A stretch of 64,000 nt of DNA, from assembly GCF_964199755.1 (NCBI RefSeq), contig NC_133903.1, forward strand, positions 5,659,001 through 5,723,000, read 5' to 3'. Both the position numbers and the translations under genes were made by a program. Shown one piece after another: positions 36,541 through 47,200 of the stretch (positions are counted from its first letter, which is position 1; every line of letters begins with the position of its first letter). The stretch comes from Larus michahellis (lineage: Eukaryota > Chordata > Aves > Charadriiformes > Laridae). The notes below the pieces were generated by a model. The model searched no databases. It worked only from the letters and a program-made list of their open reading frames with translations, and was not told where the DNA came from.

Positions 36541-38627
36541 AGATGAGAATAATAGCGGTCATCAAATATGCATTGGGTAGCAGCAGCCTGCAGCTGCCGT
36601 GCAGCAAATATGGTCCTGCGGCTGCCGGGGGAGTGATGGTCCCCGGTGCAGAGCAAGGCCAAGAGCACAACGCCGGCAGAGCCGGGGGCTTCAGGCAGCA
36701 CCGAGCCAGCCCAGCGCCATGTGGGCCAGCTAGGCTACCCCAGGTGAGTGGCTGGGAGTCCCCCAGCTGGGTGGCACATCCCTTGGGGTTGTGGAGGCCA
36801 CGATGGGAAGGACCAGGGAGGGACCTTCGTGTGCAGTGTTGGTCTTTGTGCAAGTGCTGTCTTGTAGGGATCAGCTCCTCTGGGTCAGGGCATATGGTGT
36901 CCTCTAATCTCTGGTTGTCCCTGCCTGTCTGCTGCCTTTAGCCCCCCCTTATCCCACCTTCTGCCTCTCACCTTCTCTGCGGTCCCAGTGTTCCCCCTGC
37001 GCTCCAGAGCCGAATGTCCTCCCCTGAACACCCCTTCCTTCCCCAGGAGCCTCTGCCCCACGTCTCCTACCACCCCTTTCCAAAATTCCTTTCACCGTGG
37101 GGCTGTTTTACCCCAGGAGAGCTGCCTGGGCTCAGCTCCGGGGCCGTGGCGATGACACTGGGCTGTGACCTGGCTCTGAGGCCACCAGCCGGCGTTCCTG
37201 GGTGCACGCCAGCGCTAAGCCCAGGACACCTCGCGCCCAGCTGGTCCCCGCTTCCAGCATCTGCTCCGTCCTCTCTCCTCCCGATAACACCTCCCTCACG
37301 GGCAGCTCTTGGTGTCAGGCAGCAGCTGGCAGGCAGGGACACGGTGCTCATCCCCTGGGAGATGTTCCTCCATCTTCAGTTTGGGGGAGGGAACTGGAGG
37401 GGGTGGAAATCAGCAGCTGGCTCAGGGGTGTGATGGGTGCCCGGGAAGGCAAAGAGAGATCCCCCCGGTGCCTCAGGGGCTTGGAGAACCATGCTGCTCT
37501 CACATTGCCCGTTGCTGGAAGGGTCCAGCCCGTCCTGGTGCTCCCGGCATCCCCGGGGCTCGTGGCTGGAGCAGCGAGAGCTGTGGCAGGGCTGCTTCAC
37601 CCACACGCGGGTGTTTATATCTTTGTGCATCCACTTTTAAAGAACTGATGACGGGGAAGGAGTTGTGGTAAGAGATGCCGCAGCCAGGAGGTGCCTGGCC
37701 AGCTGGGCTGGCTCCGTGGGGCTGAGGTGCGGCAGCGGTGGGGCCGGTGTGGCACGGTGCGGTGGCACAGGGCCCTGCTCCGGCTGTAACTGGAAACAGG
37801 CTGTAAGGGGACCCGGGGACAGCTGGTGACCGCAGACCTGCCTGGAGACGGCGAAGCTGCCACCCCAGGATCTCTGCCCTGCCGATGCCGGTGCTCCGAA
37901 GGTACAGTCCCGGGCAGCCGCGTGTGGTGCCGGGCTGGGGCGGGTGAAGCAGAACCCTGGTGGCCAAAGCCTCCCTCCCTTTTCCGTAGCCAGCCCTGGC
38001 AGAGCCCCACGCTGCGGTGGTGGGACAGGGACCGTGTGCCTAGGGCGAGGTGGCTTTACCTGCCTCAGCCATGTGGTTGGAGCCGTTCAGGGGTGATGGG
38101 GTCAGAGGATGCTCTGGGCATCTTCTCCCAGAGCCCCGGTCCCCATCGCCACCCCAGGGAACACCTCACCACCAGGTTTTGCACCCAGGGTCCCTCCCCT
38201 GTCCTGCTGCTGGATGTGTCCATGCCCAGACACCCTGGAAACGTCTGCCGAGTGTGTGTTTGGGCATGAAGGCCATGGGTTCCCCCTCTGACCCCCAACA
38301 TCTGACACCATCCCGCTGTGCCTGGGCACAAATGCCCCTTCCCCAGCTCTGCCATGCCAAAGGCAGGCGGTGAACGCCGTGCCCACGGATGAAGAAGCCA
38401 GGGAGTTGTGGTGGGTCTGGTATGGGGGCTGGGACCATGGAAGGCAGCCCCTGTGTGGCGTGAAGCCTGCTGGGCTGAGGCCAGGCTGCCCACTCGCTCT
38501 CCCTTCCTCCGAATCTCCTCTCGGAGAACCCTTATCGCGGCCAGGCACCACGGGCACAGCCATGGCAGCGCAGGGAGCCCTGCCAGCACCGCCGGTCCCT
38601 CCTCTGCCCTGCCCGGCTTGGCCCAGG

Positions 38628-38752
38628 GTGGCGGGGACAGAGGTCGGGGCCGCTGAGGGCAGTGGGATGGAGGTGGGGATTGCACGGGTGGTGGGACAGA
38701 GGTGGGGACCGCAGAGGGTGGCAGGATGGAGGTGGGGACCTGTAGCAGCTTG
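38628..38752. repeat. Minisatellite, about four copies of a 29–34-bp G-rich unit
   Basis: The unit resembles GTGGGACAGAGGTGGGGAC followed by a short variable tail, repeated about four times with substitutions. It is intergenic. Confidence 0.7.
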
Positions 38753-39078
38753 TTGCCAGACAGGTATCCCCTTGCTCACTGCCGGCAGCCAAGGGAGGGG
38801 CCATGTCTGTGGTGGTTGCCCACCACATCGTGGTGCCCAGGTGTCATTCCGTGCACCCGTGCCAGGAGGAGGGACAGCGTGGTGGTGTGGGCCAGGCTGC
38901 TGTCCTGCGGGCAGGGCAGGCTGCGTCGGCCCCATACGGCACGGTGGCAATGGCGGACCTGTGTGTGGACTGTGCCAGCACCATGGCGGGGGGTCTTGCA
39001 AGGTGATGCTCCCCGCGTAGCTCGGGCTCTGCTGATGCTTTTTCCTATTGACCCCGTGTTTGTGTCACTCCATAGACC

Positions 39079-39126
39079 CTCTCCTGATACCTGCCAGGTG
39101 TCTCCTCTCCTGATACCTGCCAGGTG
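39079..39126. repeat. Short direct duplication, 26-bp period
   Basis: The string CTCCTGATACCTGCCAGGTG occurs twice, 26 bp apart, in otherwise unique sequence. Confidence 0.75.
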
Positions 39127-40506
39127 CCTCCCCTCCTGCTCCCTCCCTCTGCTCTCCCTGCAGCTCTGGGGTGACCTCCTTTTGTGCAGACCCCACCGTG
39201 GTGTCTCCGGCCCAGAAATCAGTGCAGGGAGGATGCCAAAGCCATCAGGTCACAGCTGATGTCCCCTCTGACACAGGCAGGGACCGGGTTGGGGAGAAGA
39301 CAGCGCTGTGGGATGCCAGCCACAGGGCTCTCCTGGTCCTGGGGGAGGCCAACGGGTTCGGTCCAGTGACCGCTGATGGTTCTTGGGTTCCCCCAGCTGC
39401 TGCACAGCTGGATGCTGACGCTGCTCCTCCTCTGATCTCCCCAAATACACCCTGCGAAGGGGTGACGCGGGTGCTGCCCCTGCCCGCACAGCTCCTGCAG
39501 GTGATCCGCGCAGGGCAGCAAATTTCCCAGCGCCGCTGCTTAAACTTTTATGAACCTGCGGCCGCAGGAATCCAGTCCTGGCATTAACATTTGATGTGGT
39601 CACCCTGCGTCTGGGCACGTGTGTGTGCAAACGCGTCGCCGGCACCGCCACAGGGAACACGTGTGGCACATGGAAGCCCCATTGCCAGCTGCGTGTGGGC
39701 ACACGTGGCACCCTGCATGCGCCCGCAACGTGCCTGGCACAGCATGAGGGGTGCCTCCATGGGCTCCTGGCTCCTCTCTGCTTCCCAATGGGGCTGCAGG
39801 ATCTGGTCTGGTGTCGGGTCCCTCCTCCGCGGTGCTTCCCTTGGCCATGCTCCCGGTGCCGGGGTGGCAAGTGCCTTGGGCTGTGCAGAATTGTCACCTC
39901 TCAGTGCCACAGTTTGGCTTTGCGGGGTCAAACGGGTCCCTGTGCTTCATCCTCCTGATTCCTCCGGGAGCTCCGAGGTGTGGGGAGGTGGCAAGGTCCA
40001 GTTTTGGGGTGGTGACGGTGCTCTGTGCCGCTCCCTGCAGCGTCCCGCCAGGGGATGCTCCCATGGGGTCCAGGCACTCCCCTGCACCCGCCGCGGGGGC
40101 CATTTCTTGCTCCTTCGGAAAAGTCTCGGGGCCGGAGTGGCGCATCCCTTACATTATTCATGCCGCCGCGAGCCCCGGCGGTTGGGTTACAGCCGGAGCC
40201 CAGCCGGCAGCACCGCGCTGCCCAGCTCACGGGGTGCCGCGGGAGGCAGGAGGCAGCTCCCGCCGGGCTGCGCCTGGGCTGCCGTACCCCCGCCCCAGCG
40301 CCATGCCAAGCAGGGGGCCACCGGCGGCCAAGGGAGCCACGCACGGGCACGTGCCTCGGCGAAACTGGGCACAGGTAAATACCCCCCCGGGGCAGGCTGT
40401 GGGGTCGGGAGCCGGACGGTGTGCCGGGAGCCACCTTGTGCCGGTGCAGGGCATCATCTCCCAGGGCTCCACTGGGGCCAGAGCATGAGCGCCCGCCACC
40501 GTCGGG

Positions 40507-43500
40507 ATGGTTGGCAAGAAGGGGGAGCCCAAAAAGGATGCGGAGGCCAAAGGGAAGGGGGGCAAAGGGAAAGGGAAGGATGGCAAGAAGGGCAAGAAGG
40601 ATGCGCCCAGCGAGTCGGAGGAGACCTCAGATACGGAGCTGCTGAAGGCGGAGGAGAGCGAGGAGACGGAGGTGGTGGAGGAGGAGAAGGATGAGAAGGT
40701 GGAGGAGGAGAAGGAGAAGGATGAGGAGGAGGCAGCTGTGGAGGAGCCCAAGAAGGGGAAGGGGAAGGAGAAGAAGGGGATGCTCAAGGGGGTGGGGATG
40801 AAGAAGCCAGGCCGGGGGAAGAAGGTGCAGCTGGAGACAGAGGAGGAGGAAGGCGAGAGCGATGCCGCGCAGACCAAGAAGAACCTTAAGGGCACCTCCA
40901 AGTTGGTGATGGGGCTGGCAACCGACAACGCCAAGAAGAAGAAAGGGGCCAAGGGCGTGGAGGCCAAGGGCCAGCCCAAAGCATCCGTGGAGCCCGGCCT
41001 GGCCGAGGAGAAGGAGGAGGCAGCGGCAGCGGCACCGAAGGCCCGGGCGAAGCGGAGCCTCCGCAGCACCTCCAAGCTCTTCCTGGGCTTCAAGAAGCTG
41101 GGGCTGCAGCGACCCAAGAAGGGGCAGTTCAAGAACACATCCCGCTTCTTCTGGGGGCTGCAGAAGCACAGCACCAAGAAGAGGAAGAAGAAGAAGAACA
41201 AGGCGGTGCTCAAGTCCACCTCCAACCTGATGGTCCGCTTCAAGCGTGTGGGCAAGAAGAGGAAGGAGGCAGCCAGCAGCTCCCCGCCGGCCAAGCCGTC
41301 CTTCCTGCTGCTGCGGCGGGGCGGGCAGGTGCCCGAAGACAGCGAGTCCCTCTTCCGCCGGCGCCCGGAAAGGAAATTCAAGCCACGGGCACAGGTGTTG
41401 AGCAAGGCGGCCGCCGCCACAGGCTGGCTGGCCAGGAAGGTGCTCTCCCGGCGCGGGCGGCTGGTGGGGGGCGGCCGGGCACCCGACGCGGCCTGGCTCA
41501 CCCGTATTGGTGCCAGGAAGCTGCCGTTCCCCGCGGAAGACGAGATCCTCAGGCACCGGGCCAACATGAAGCGGATCCCCGGTGGCGACGGACTGTCGGC
41601 CCCCGGCGCCGCACGGCACAGCCAGGAGAGGCACAGCAGCATGGCACGGCGCCCGTCCCGGCGGCGCTCCCAGCGCGCATCTGCGGAGATGCCGGTGCCA
41701 CGCTATGGGTGGGCCGAGGAGGAGGATGGAGCCTACAGCCGCCGGCGTGGCTACACCAAGGAGGAGGATGGAGCCTTTGGCTCCCGCCGTGGCTATGCCA
41801 AGAAGGAAGATAGACCCTATGGCACCCGGCATGGCTACACCAAGGAGCAGGATGGAGCCTACGGCCCCCAGCGTGGCTATGCTGAGGAGGATGGAGCCTA
41901 TGGCCCCTGGCATGGCTACACCGAGGAGGAGGATGGAGCCTATGGCCACCGGCAGGGCTATGCTGAGGAAGAGGAAGGCTACATCCAAACCCCAGCCTAC
42001 CCAGCAGGGTACGGCTTCGAGGACGTGGTGCCAACCCCCTACACCGACTACCCCGGCTACGAGGCAGAGGAGGACTATGGCTTCTACGGCGGTTTTTGGG
42101 AGGAGGGTGACCCACCGGGGCACCCCTATGGCTACGCAGAGCTAGAGGACGAGGGGCCATTTGGCCGCAGATCTCCCCTCGCCCTCTATGACCCTTACAG
42201 CAGCGACCCGGAGTACGGCGAGGAGGCAGCCGGGCCCTTTGGCTATGGCAGGGACCCCTACGAGGACTTTGGGGAGCCCCTTGCCGGAGGGTACCCGGGG
42301 GGCGAATACCCCGAGCATCGCATCCAGTACAGCGAGGGCGAGTGGGCGCCGCATGCCCAGTCCTCCTGCAACCCCTACGCCCTGGCCCTGGAGGAGATCG
42401 CCGAGGCCGAGGAGCCCGAAGAATGGGAGGAAGAGGAGGAAGAGGATGGGGAGTATCCCTTCTCCATCCTCAGTGCCTCCTCACTCCGGGGTATGCGGGA
42501 GACCCTCTCCTCCAAGCTCTCCCTCAATAGGAAATTCAGGCTCTTCCCCCGGCCCCAGGTCAAGCTTTTTGGCAGGGACCGCCTGGACGTCCCCCTCCCG
42601 CCATCCCCCCACCTGCCCGCCGCCCGTGACGAGGACGACTACGATGAGTACGAGCCACCTCCACCACCGGCAGCCCCTGGCCCCGTGGCACCCCCGGGAC
42701 GCCGTGTTTCAGCAGCGCGGGCGTGCGGGAGCCCCCTGGGGCAGTTCCTCCAGCGCTCCCTCTCACAGCCCCCCAGCCGCCCGCCTCAGGGTGCGGGGGG
42801 ATTTCGGGACCCCCACACCCCCCAGTCCTCTTACAGACGCTCCAGCCGCAGGCTGGCGGGGATGGAGAGTGCCGGTTCGGGGGGCCGGGACCCCCCAGTG
42901 AGAGCATTGTCGGCCAGGGACCCTTCCCCAGCGGCGGGGCCCTGGGGGCAGCCCCCTCCCCGAGAGCCGGGGGCCGCGCGGCGGCTGTCACTCCATAACC
43001 CCTTCGCCAACCCTGGGCGCTCCCCATCACCGCCGCCAGCCCGGCAGCCCCCTGGCAGCGTACGGGGCGAGGGGCCACGGCGATCCCCCTCCCTCAGGGC
43101 CAGCCTCCGGCGTTTCGGCCCCGAGCCCCCTGCCCCACCGCCGGCCGCCCCCCGCTCACCGGGGCCGGTGCGGGGGAGGCGTTTGGGGGTGCCCGTGGCA
43201 GGGTCGGGGAGACCCCTGTCCCCGCGACCGTCACGGAGGAGCAGCCCCCCCGGGCTGCCGCTCCCCCAGGCCTGGCCTCGACTTCCCGAGCCCCCCACCA
43301 AGGCGGTGAAGCCGCTGCAGAGGACCCCATTCCTGGCATCGACCCCCCGCGCCAGCAGCCGCCGCCTCAGCCCCCCCGGCCCCTCCTGGGATGCCGATCT
43401 GCCCCCCTGGCAGGGTCCCACACGGGGTCTCGCCGAGGTGCCCCCACCCCCCAGTTCTGCTCCCAGCACCCCCAAAACCTTCATCCAGCGCATTGGACAG

Positions 43501-44256
43501 CCCCTTGCCGGGATGGCCCCCCGCTCCCCCCCGGCAAGGCCAACTCCAGCTGAAGTGGGGGCACGCACCCCCTCCCCGGGGCGCTCCGTGGGGCAATCCC
43601 TGGCGTCACTGCTGGTGGAGAGCATGGCCCCCACCGAAGCCCCTCCATCCTCACCGTCCACCCGCCGTCCCTCCTCCCGCTTGCCCTCCTTGCCCCGGCA
43701 CCCATCCCGGCGGGACGGGAGCACACGCAGATCCTCGAGCCCACCGGTGGGTCACCGGGCTTGGGCCGACACCGGGCACCCCGTCCCCCCCTCCTCCCCG
43801 CGTGGTGACTGCAGCCCCTCGCCGCAGCGTCGCGCTGCTTTCCCGGCACCCCGCGGCCGAGCCCCCGGCTCGCCAGCCACCCCCCACCGCGCTGCCCGTA
43901 CCCCGGGGCCGGCAGAGGCCATCGAGGGCGAGGGGGTGGCCGGGGAGGAGGGCGCGGGACGCTACGCGGTGGTGACGCCGCAGGTGCAGAGGTTGGGTTC
44001 TTTCCGACGGGCTTCCCGCATGTACAAGCAGCACTGGTCCACGCAGCACGTCGTGCGGGTGCGGGAGATGCCCGACGCCTGGACGGCCGAGCAGGGTCTC
44101 CCCCGGCAGCCCACCCAGCGCGGCCGGCGGTGGGCGAGCCAACGGGGAGCCGACATCGCCCGATACCTGAGCCAGCGCTCGCCAGCGGGTGGCTGGCAGG
44201 ACAGGCACCCTTGGGCGGCCGGCTACCTGGGCACCAAGCAGCCCTGGCGCAGCAAG
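40507..44256 (+). CDS. MYO15A: MYO15A giant exon: N-terminal extension (1,250 residues)
   Basis: A single 3,750-nt exon, equivalent to human exon 2, encodes the long-isoform extension that in mouse is needed to maintain stereocilia. Order: Lys/Glu-rich start; four copies of a K-x-TS module (NLKGTSK at 126, SLRSTSK at 184, QFKNTSR at 207, VLKSTSN at 234); a basic segment with the conserved PRAQ.LSKA; a Tyr/Asp/Glu 14-residue tandem repeat (about 401–496); an acidic Tyr-rich part; then a long Pro/Ser/Arg-rich, probably disordered stretch up to WRSK at the donor. ATG at 40507 has G at −3 and +4. The frame stays open past the donor to 44541. Long minus-strand frames opposite it are composition shadows. 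Confidence 0.95.
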
Positions 44257-47200
44257 GTAACGCCGGCGGGGAGCCCGCCATGGTGGGACGGAGCCGGGGG
44301 GCGACCCGGCAGATGGAGGGACCCGGGATGGGGTGGCGTGTTGAGGTGGCTGCCAGCTCACCAGGGCACAAAGCCACCAGAGACAAGGGGGTTGCAGTGC
44401 CTGGCGTGGGGGGGTAAGTGGCTATGGGGGGACACTGGGTTCTGGCAGGGTCCTGCTGTGGGGAGCAGGCTGGAGGGGGGTGGTCATCGCCCATTGCGTG
44501 TCCCCCCCTGCCCCGTGCACGGGCCCCTCGGGGACACTTGACTCTCGCGTATGGAAATGCTGAGACCTGATCTCCGGCTGGGACGGGCGCAGGTGACACG
44601 CTGACCCGGCGGGTGTCCGCTTTCTGCCCGTCACCTGGCTGGCCGCCAGCGTGGCCTCCTGCGTGCCACCCGCCCCGCATCGCCTCTGCGCCCCTAGCCC
44701 CATGGCTCAGCCACCACCGCAGCCCCCTTCCATCATCTCCCCTGGAGGTGCCACCCTGCCCCGGGGGTCTCCATTGACCACCCCTTGCAGCCCCTGCAGG
44801 GGTTTAGGTGAACCGCAGGGTGTTGCAGTGCGGGTGGCACAGCCGCCTCCGCCTGTTCCCACCTGCCCACGTCGAGTGGGACTGGGGTTCACCAAGAACA
44901 GCCTTTCCTTGGACGGTCCCCAGGGATGCCTTGGTGTCCCCATGTCCCCATTTCCAGCACTGCTGCTCTGCCCCGGTATGCGAGGCTCTTTCCAGGGGAC
45001 CTGTTTCGGGGCTGTGGGATGCTTGCCCACATCAAGTCCCTGCTGTCACTGGCTGTGGGCTGTATGGTTTGGGGTCACAGATGGTGATTTTGGGGTGGTG
45101 GCGGTGACTGGGTGGGATGCCGGCGGAGGTTGACACAGCCCTGCCGTGATGGAGCTGGGCTGGGTTGCTCCATGCAGATGCAGTCGCTGTGCAGCCTGCC
45201 CATCGTGCGGTACCAGGAGCCGCAGGAGGAGGACGGGCTGGAGGACATGACCCAGCTGGAGTGAGTGTCCCCGTGTCCCCTTCACCAGCCACTGTGACGC
45301 AGCACTGCAGGGGACAACAGGGCTGTAAATGCCCCCCTCCATGCACTCCACAGCCCCCGCTGCTCCCCACCCCATCCCAACACAGGGTCCACTCCGGCCT
45401 CCCGGGCCTGGGGATGCTGGGGGCATGCTGGGGGATGGCAGACACCTCCTGTCCCCCACCCCCCGCCCCAATGCAGCCTCTGCTCCACGCCAGGGACCTC
45501 CAGGAGGCTGCGGTGCTGAGCAACATCCGGACACGGTTCGAGCGTCAGCTCATCTACGTAAGCTTAGGGGCACATGGCGTCCCCCAAAGACTCGGAGTGT
45601 GGGGTCTTCAGGGAGGTCATCTTTCTCTGAGCGCTCGCAGCCCCAAACCTCGCTCTCCTGCAGACCTACATCGGCAGCATCCTGGTGTCGGTGAACCCGT
45701 ACCGGCTCTACAACATCTACGGGACAGAGCAGGTGCTGCAGTACGAAGGCAGAGCGCTGGGCGAGAACCCACCGTGAGTACTGGGGTGTCCCTGAAGGCC
45801 CTGCGGGGACAGGAGCACCCCTACCCACCCTCACCCACTCTTTAATAGAAGCCCCCAGGCTGGGTGGTCCCAGGGCTCCAAGGACCCTCGGTCGCAGGGT
45901 GCTGGAGCAGCTGCGTCCACGCGCGGGGATGCTCAGGGTTCATTCATGGGGATGTTCAGGGTGCAGCGAGGGTCCCCGTGCCGGGGCGATGTGGCACTGC
46001 ACCCCCCACCTCCGCTTTCTTTCCCCTCAGGCACCTCTTTGCCATCGCGAACGTCGCCTACTCCAAAGTGATGGATGCCAAACACAACCAGTGTATCGTC
46101 ATCAGGTGGGACACAGCTGTTCCCCAGCACGGCGTCCCCATCATGGCCCCTTATCAGTGCTGCCGTAATTACTGGTTGCAGGATGATGCCGCCTGCCTGG
46201 CCCAGCCCCCGGTGGAGGCGTGCCACTGGGGATGGGGTGCTGGGTGGGTTTGGGGTGGGCACACTCGTCCACCTCCTGCTGGGCTGCTGGTGGCCCCGGC
46301 CATGCCCCTCCTCTGCGTTTCAGTGGGGAGAGCGGCTCGGGGAAGACCGAAGCCACCAAGCTGATCCTGCGCTACCTGGCAGCCGTCAGCCAGAAACGCA
46401 GCACTACCCCGCAGGTAGGGTGCTGCCCTGGGGACATCGCTGTCCCCATCCCCTTGTCCCGCTTCCCCGTGTTCTCCTCCACCCTCTGCTCACGACTCTG
46501 CTTGTCCCCATGCTTCCACCTGGACCACGGCAGATAGAGGTACTGGGGGACACACATGGGCTGGGACGGTTCAAAGGGACTGAGCATCGTGGTGGCATCT
46601 CTGCCATGTCACCCCAGCGGTGGGGGGACGGCCGGGATGGACAGCAGGAGCTCGGTGCATGCGTGCGCATGGGGTCCTTGTGTTCTCCTGCGCCCTTGTG
46701 CAGCCCGGCTGCGGTGCATACCTTGAATTTTGGCACCCATGTGTGTCTGCACGGGGCGGGAGGTGGCAGGGAGGGTGGCACAGGTGGCAGGGTGACAAGG
46801 GGGGGCTCCCCTAGCCATGGGGACAGCCTGTGGTGTGTCGGAGTGCCCAGGCTGACCCTATGGCTCTCCCCATGGCCGTGGCAGATCTTGGAGGCGACCC
46901 CCTTGCTGGAATCCTTCGGCAACGCCAAAACCGTGAGGAATGACAATTCCAGCAGGTTTGGGAAGTTTGTGGAAATCTTTCTGGAGGAGTAAGTAATGCC
47001 GAGCAACACCCGCGCGCGGCTGGCCCCCACCCCCTGTGTCCCCCCCCTACCCCGGGGGTGCCCAACCCGGCCCCCAGCCCCGCTGCCAGGCTGCCCCTGC
47101 CCCTCGGCGCTGGGGGCGAGGCACACGGGGATGCTTTTGGGGACAAATCTTGGTGGGGGAAAGGAGATGGCGTCTGAAGACAGGCAGCGTTTGCTGTCCC

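Larger units (their letters stand above)
36541..40506 (+). other. GC-rich intergenic / presumptive MYO15A 5' region
   Basis: Composition becomes strongly GC-rich. I recognise no coding exon. A short AT-rich patch at 36541–36610 contains ATATGCAT. A possible acceptor (CCGGTGCAG, ending 40449) just upstream of the MYO15A start would fit a non-coding first exon further left, as in human, but that exon and the promoter cannot be placed. An upstream ATG at 40485 is out of frame with the MYO15A start. Long open frames on both strands look compositional. Confidence 0.4.

Noticed and set aside
39591-40694. 367-codon plus-strand frame overlapping the MYO15A start
   Set aside because: Different frame from MYO15A, composition-driven, no conserved segment.
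40227-42123. Long minus-strand open frames (about 470 and 500 codons) opposite the MYO15A giant exon
   Set aside because: They are low-complexity Ser/Phe, Leu and His/Pro strings produced by the repetitive coding strand, not independent proteins.
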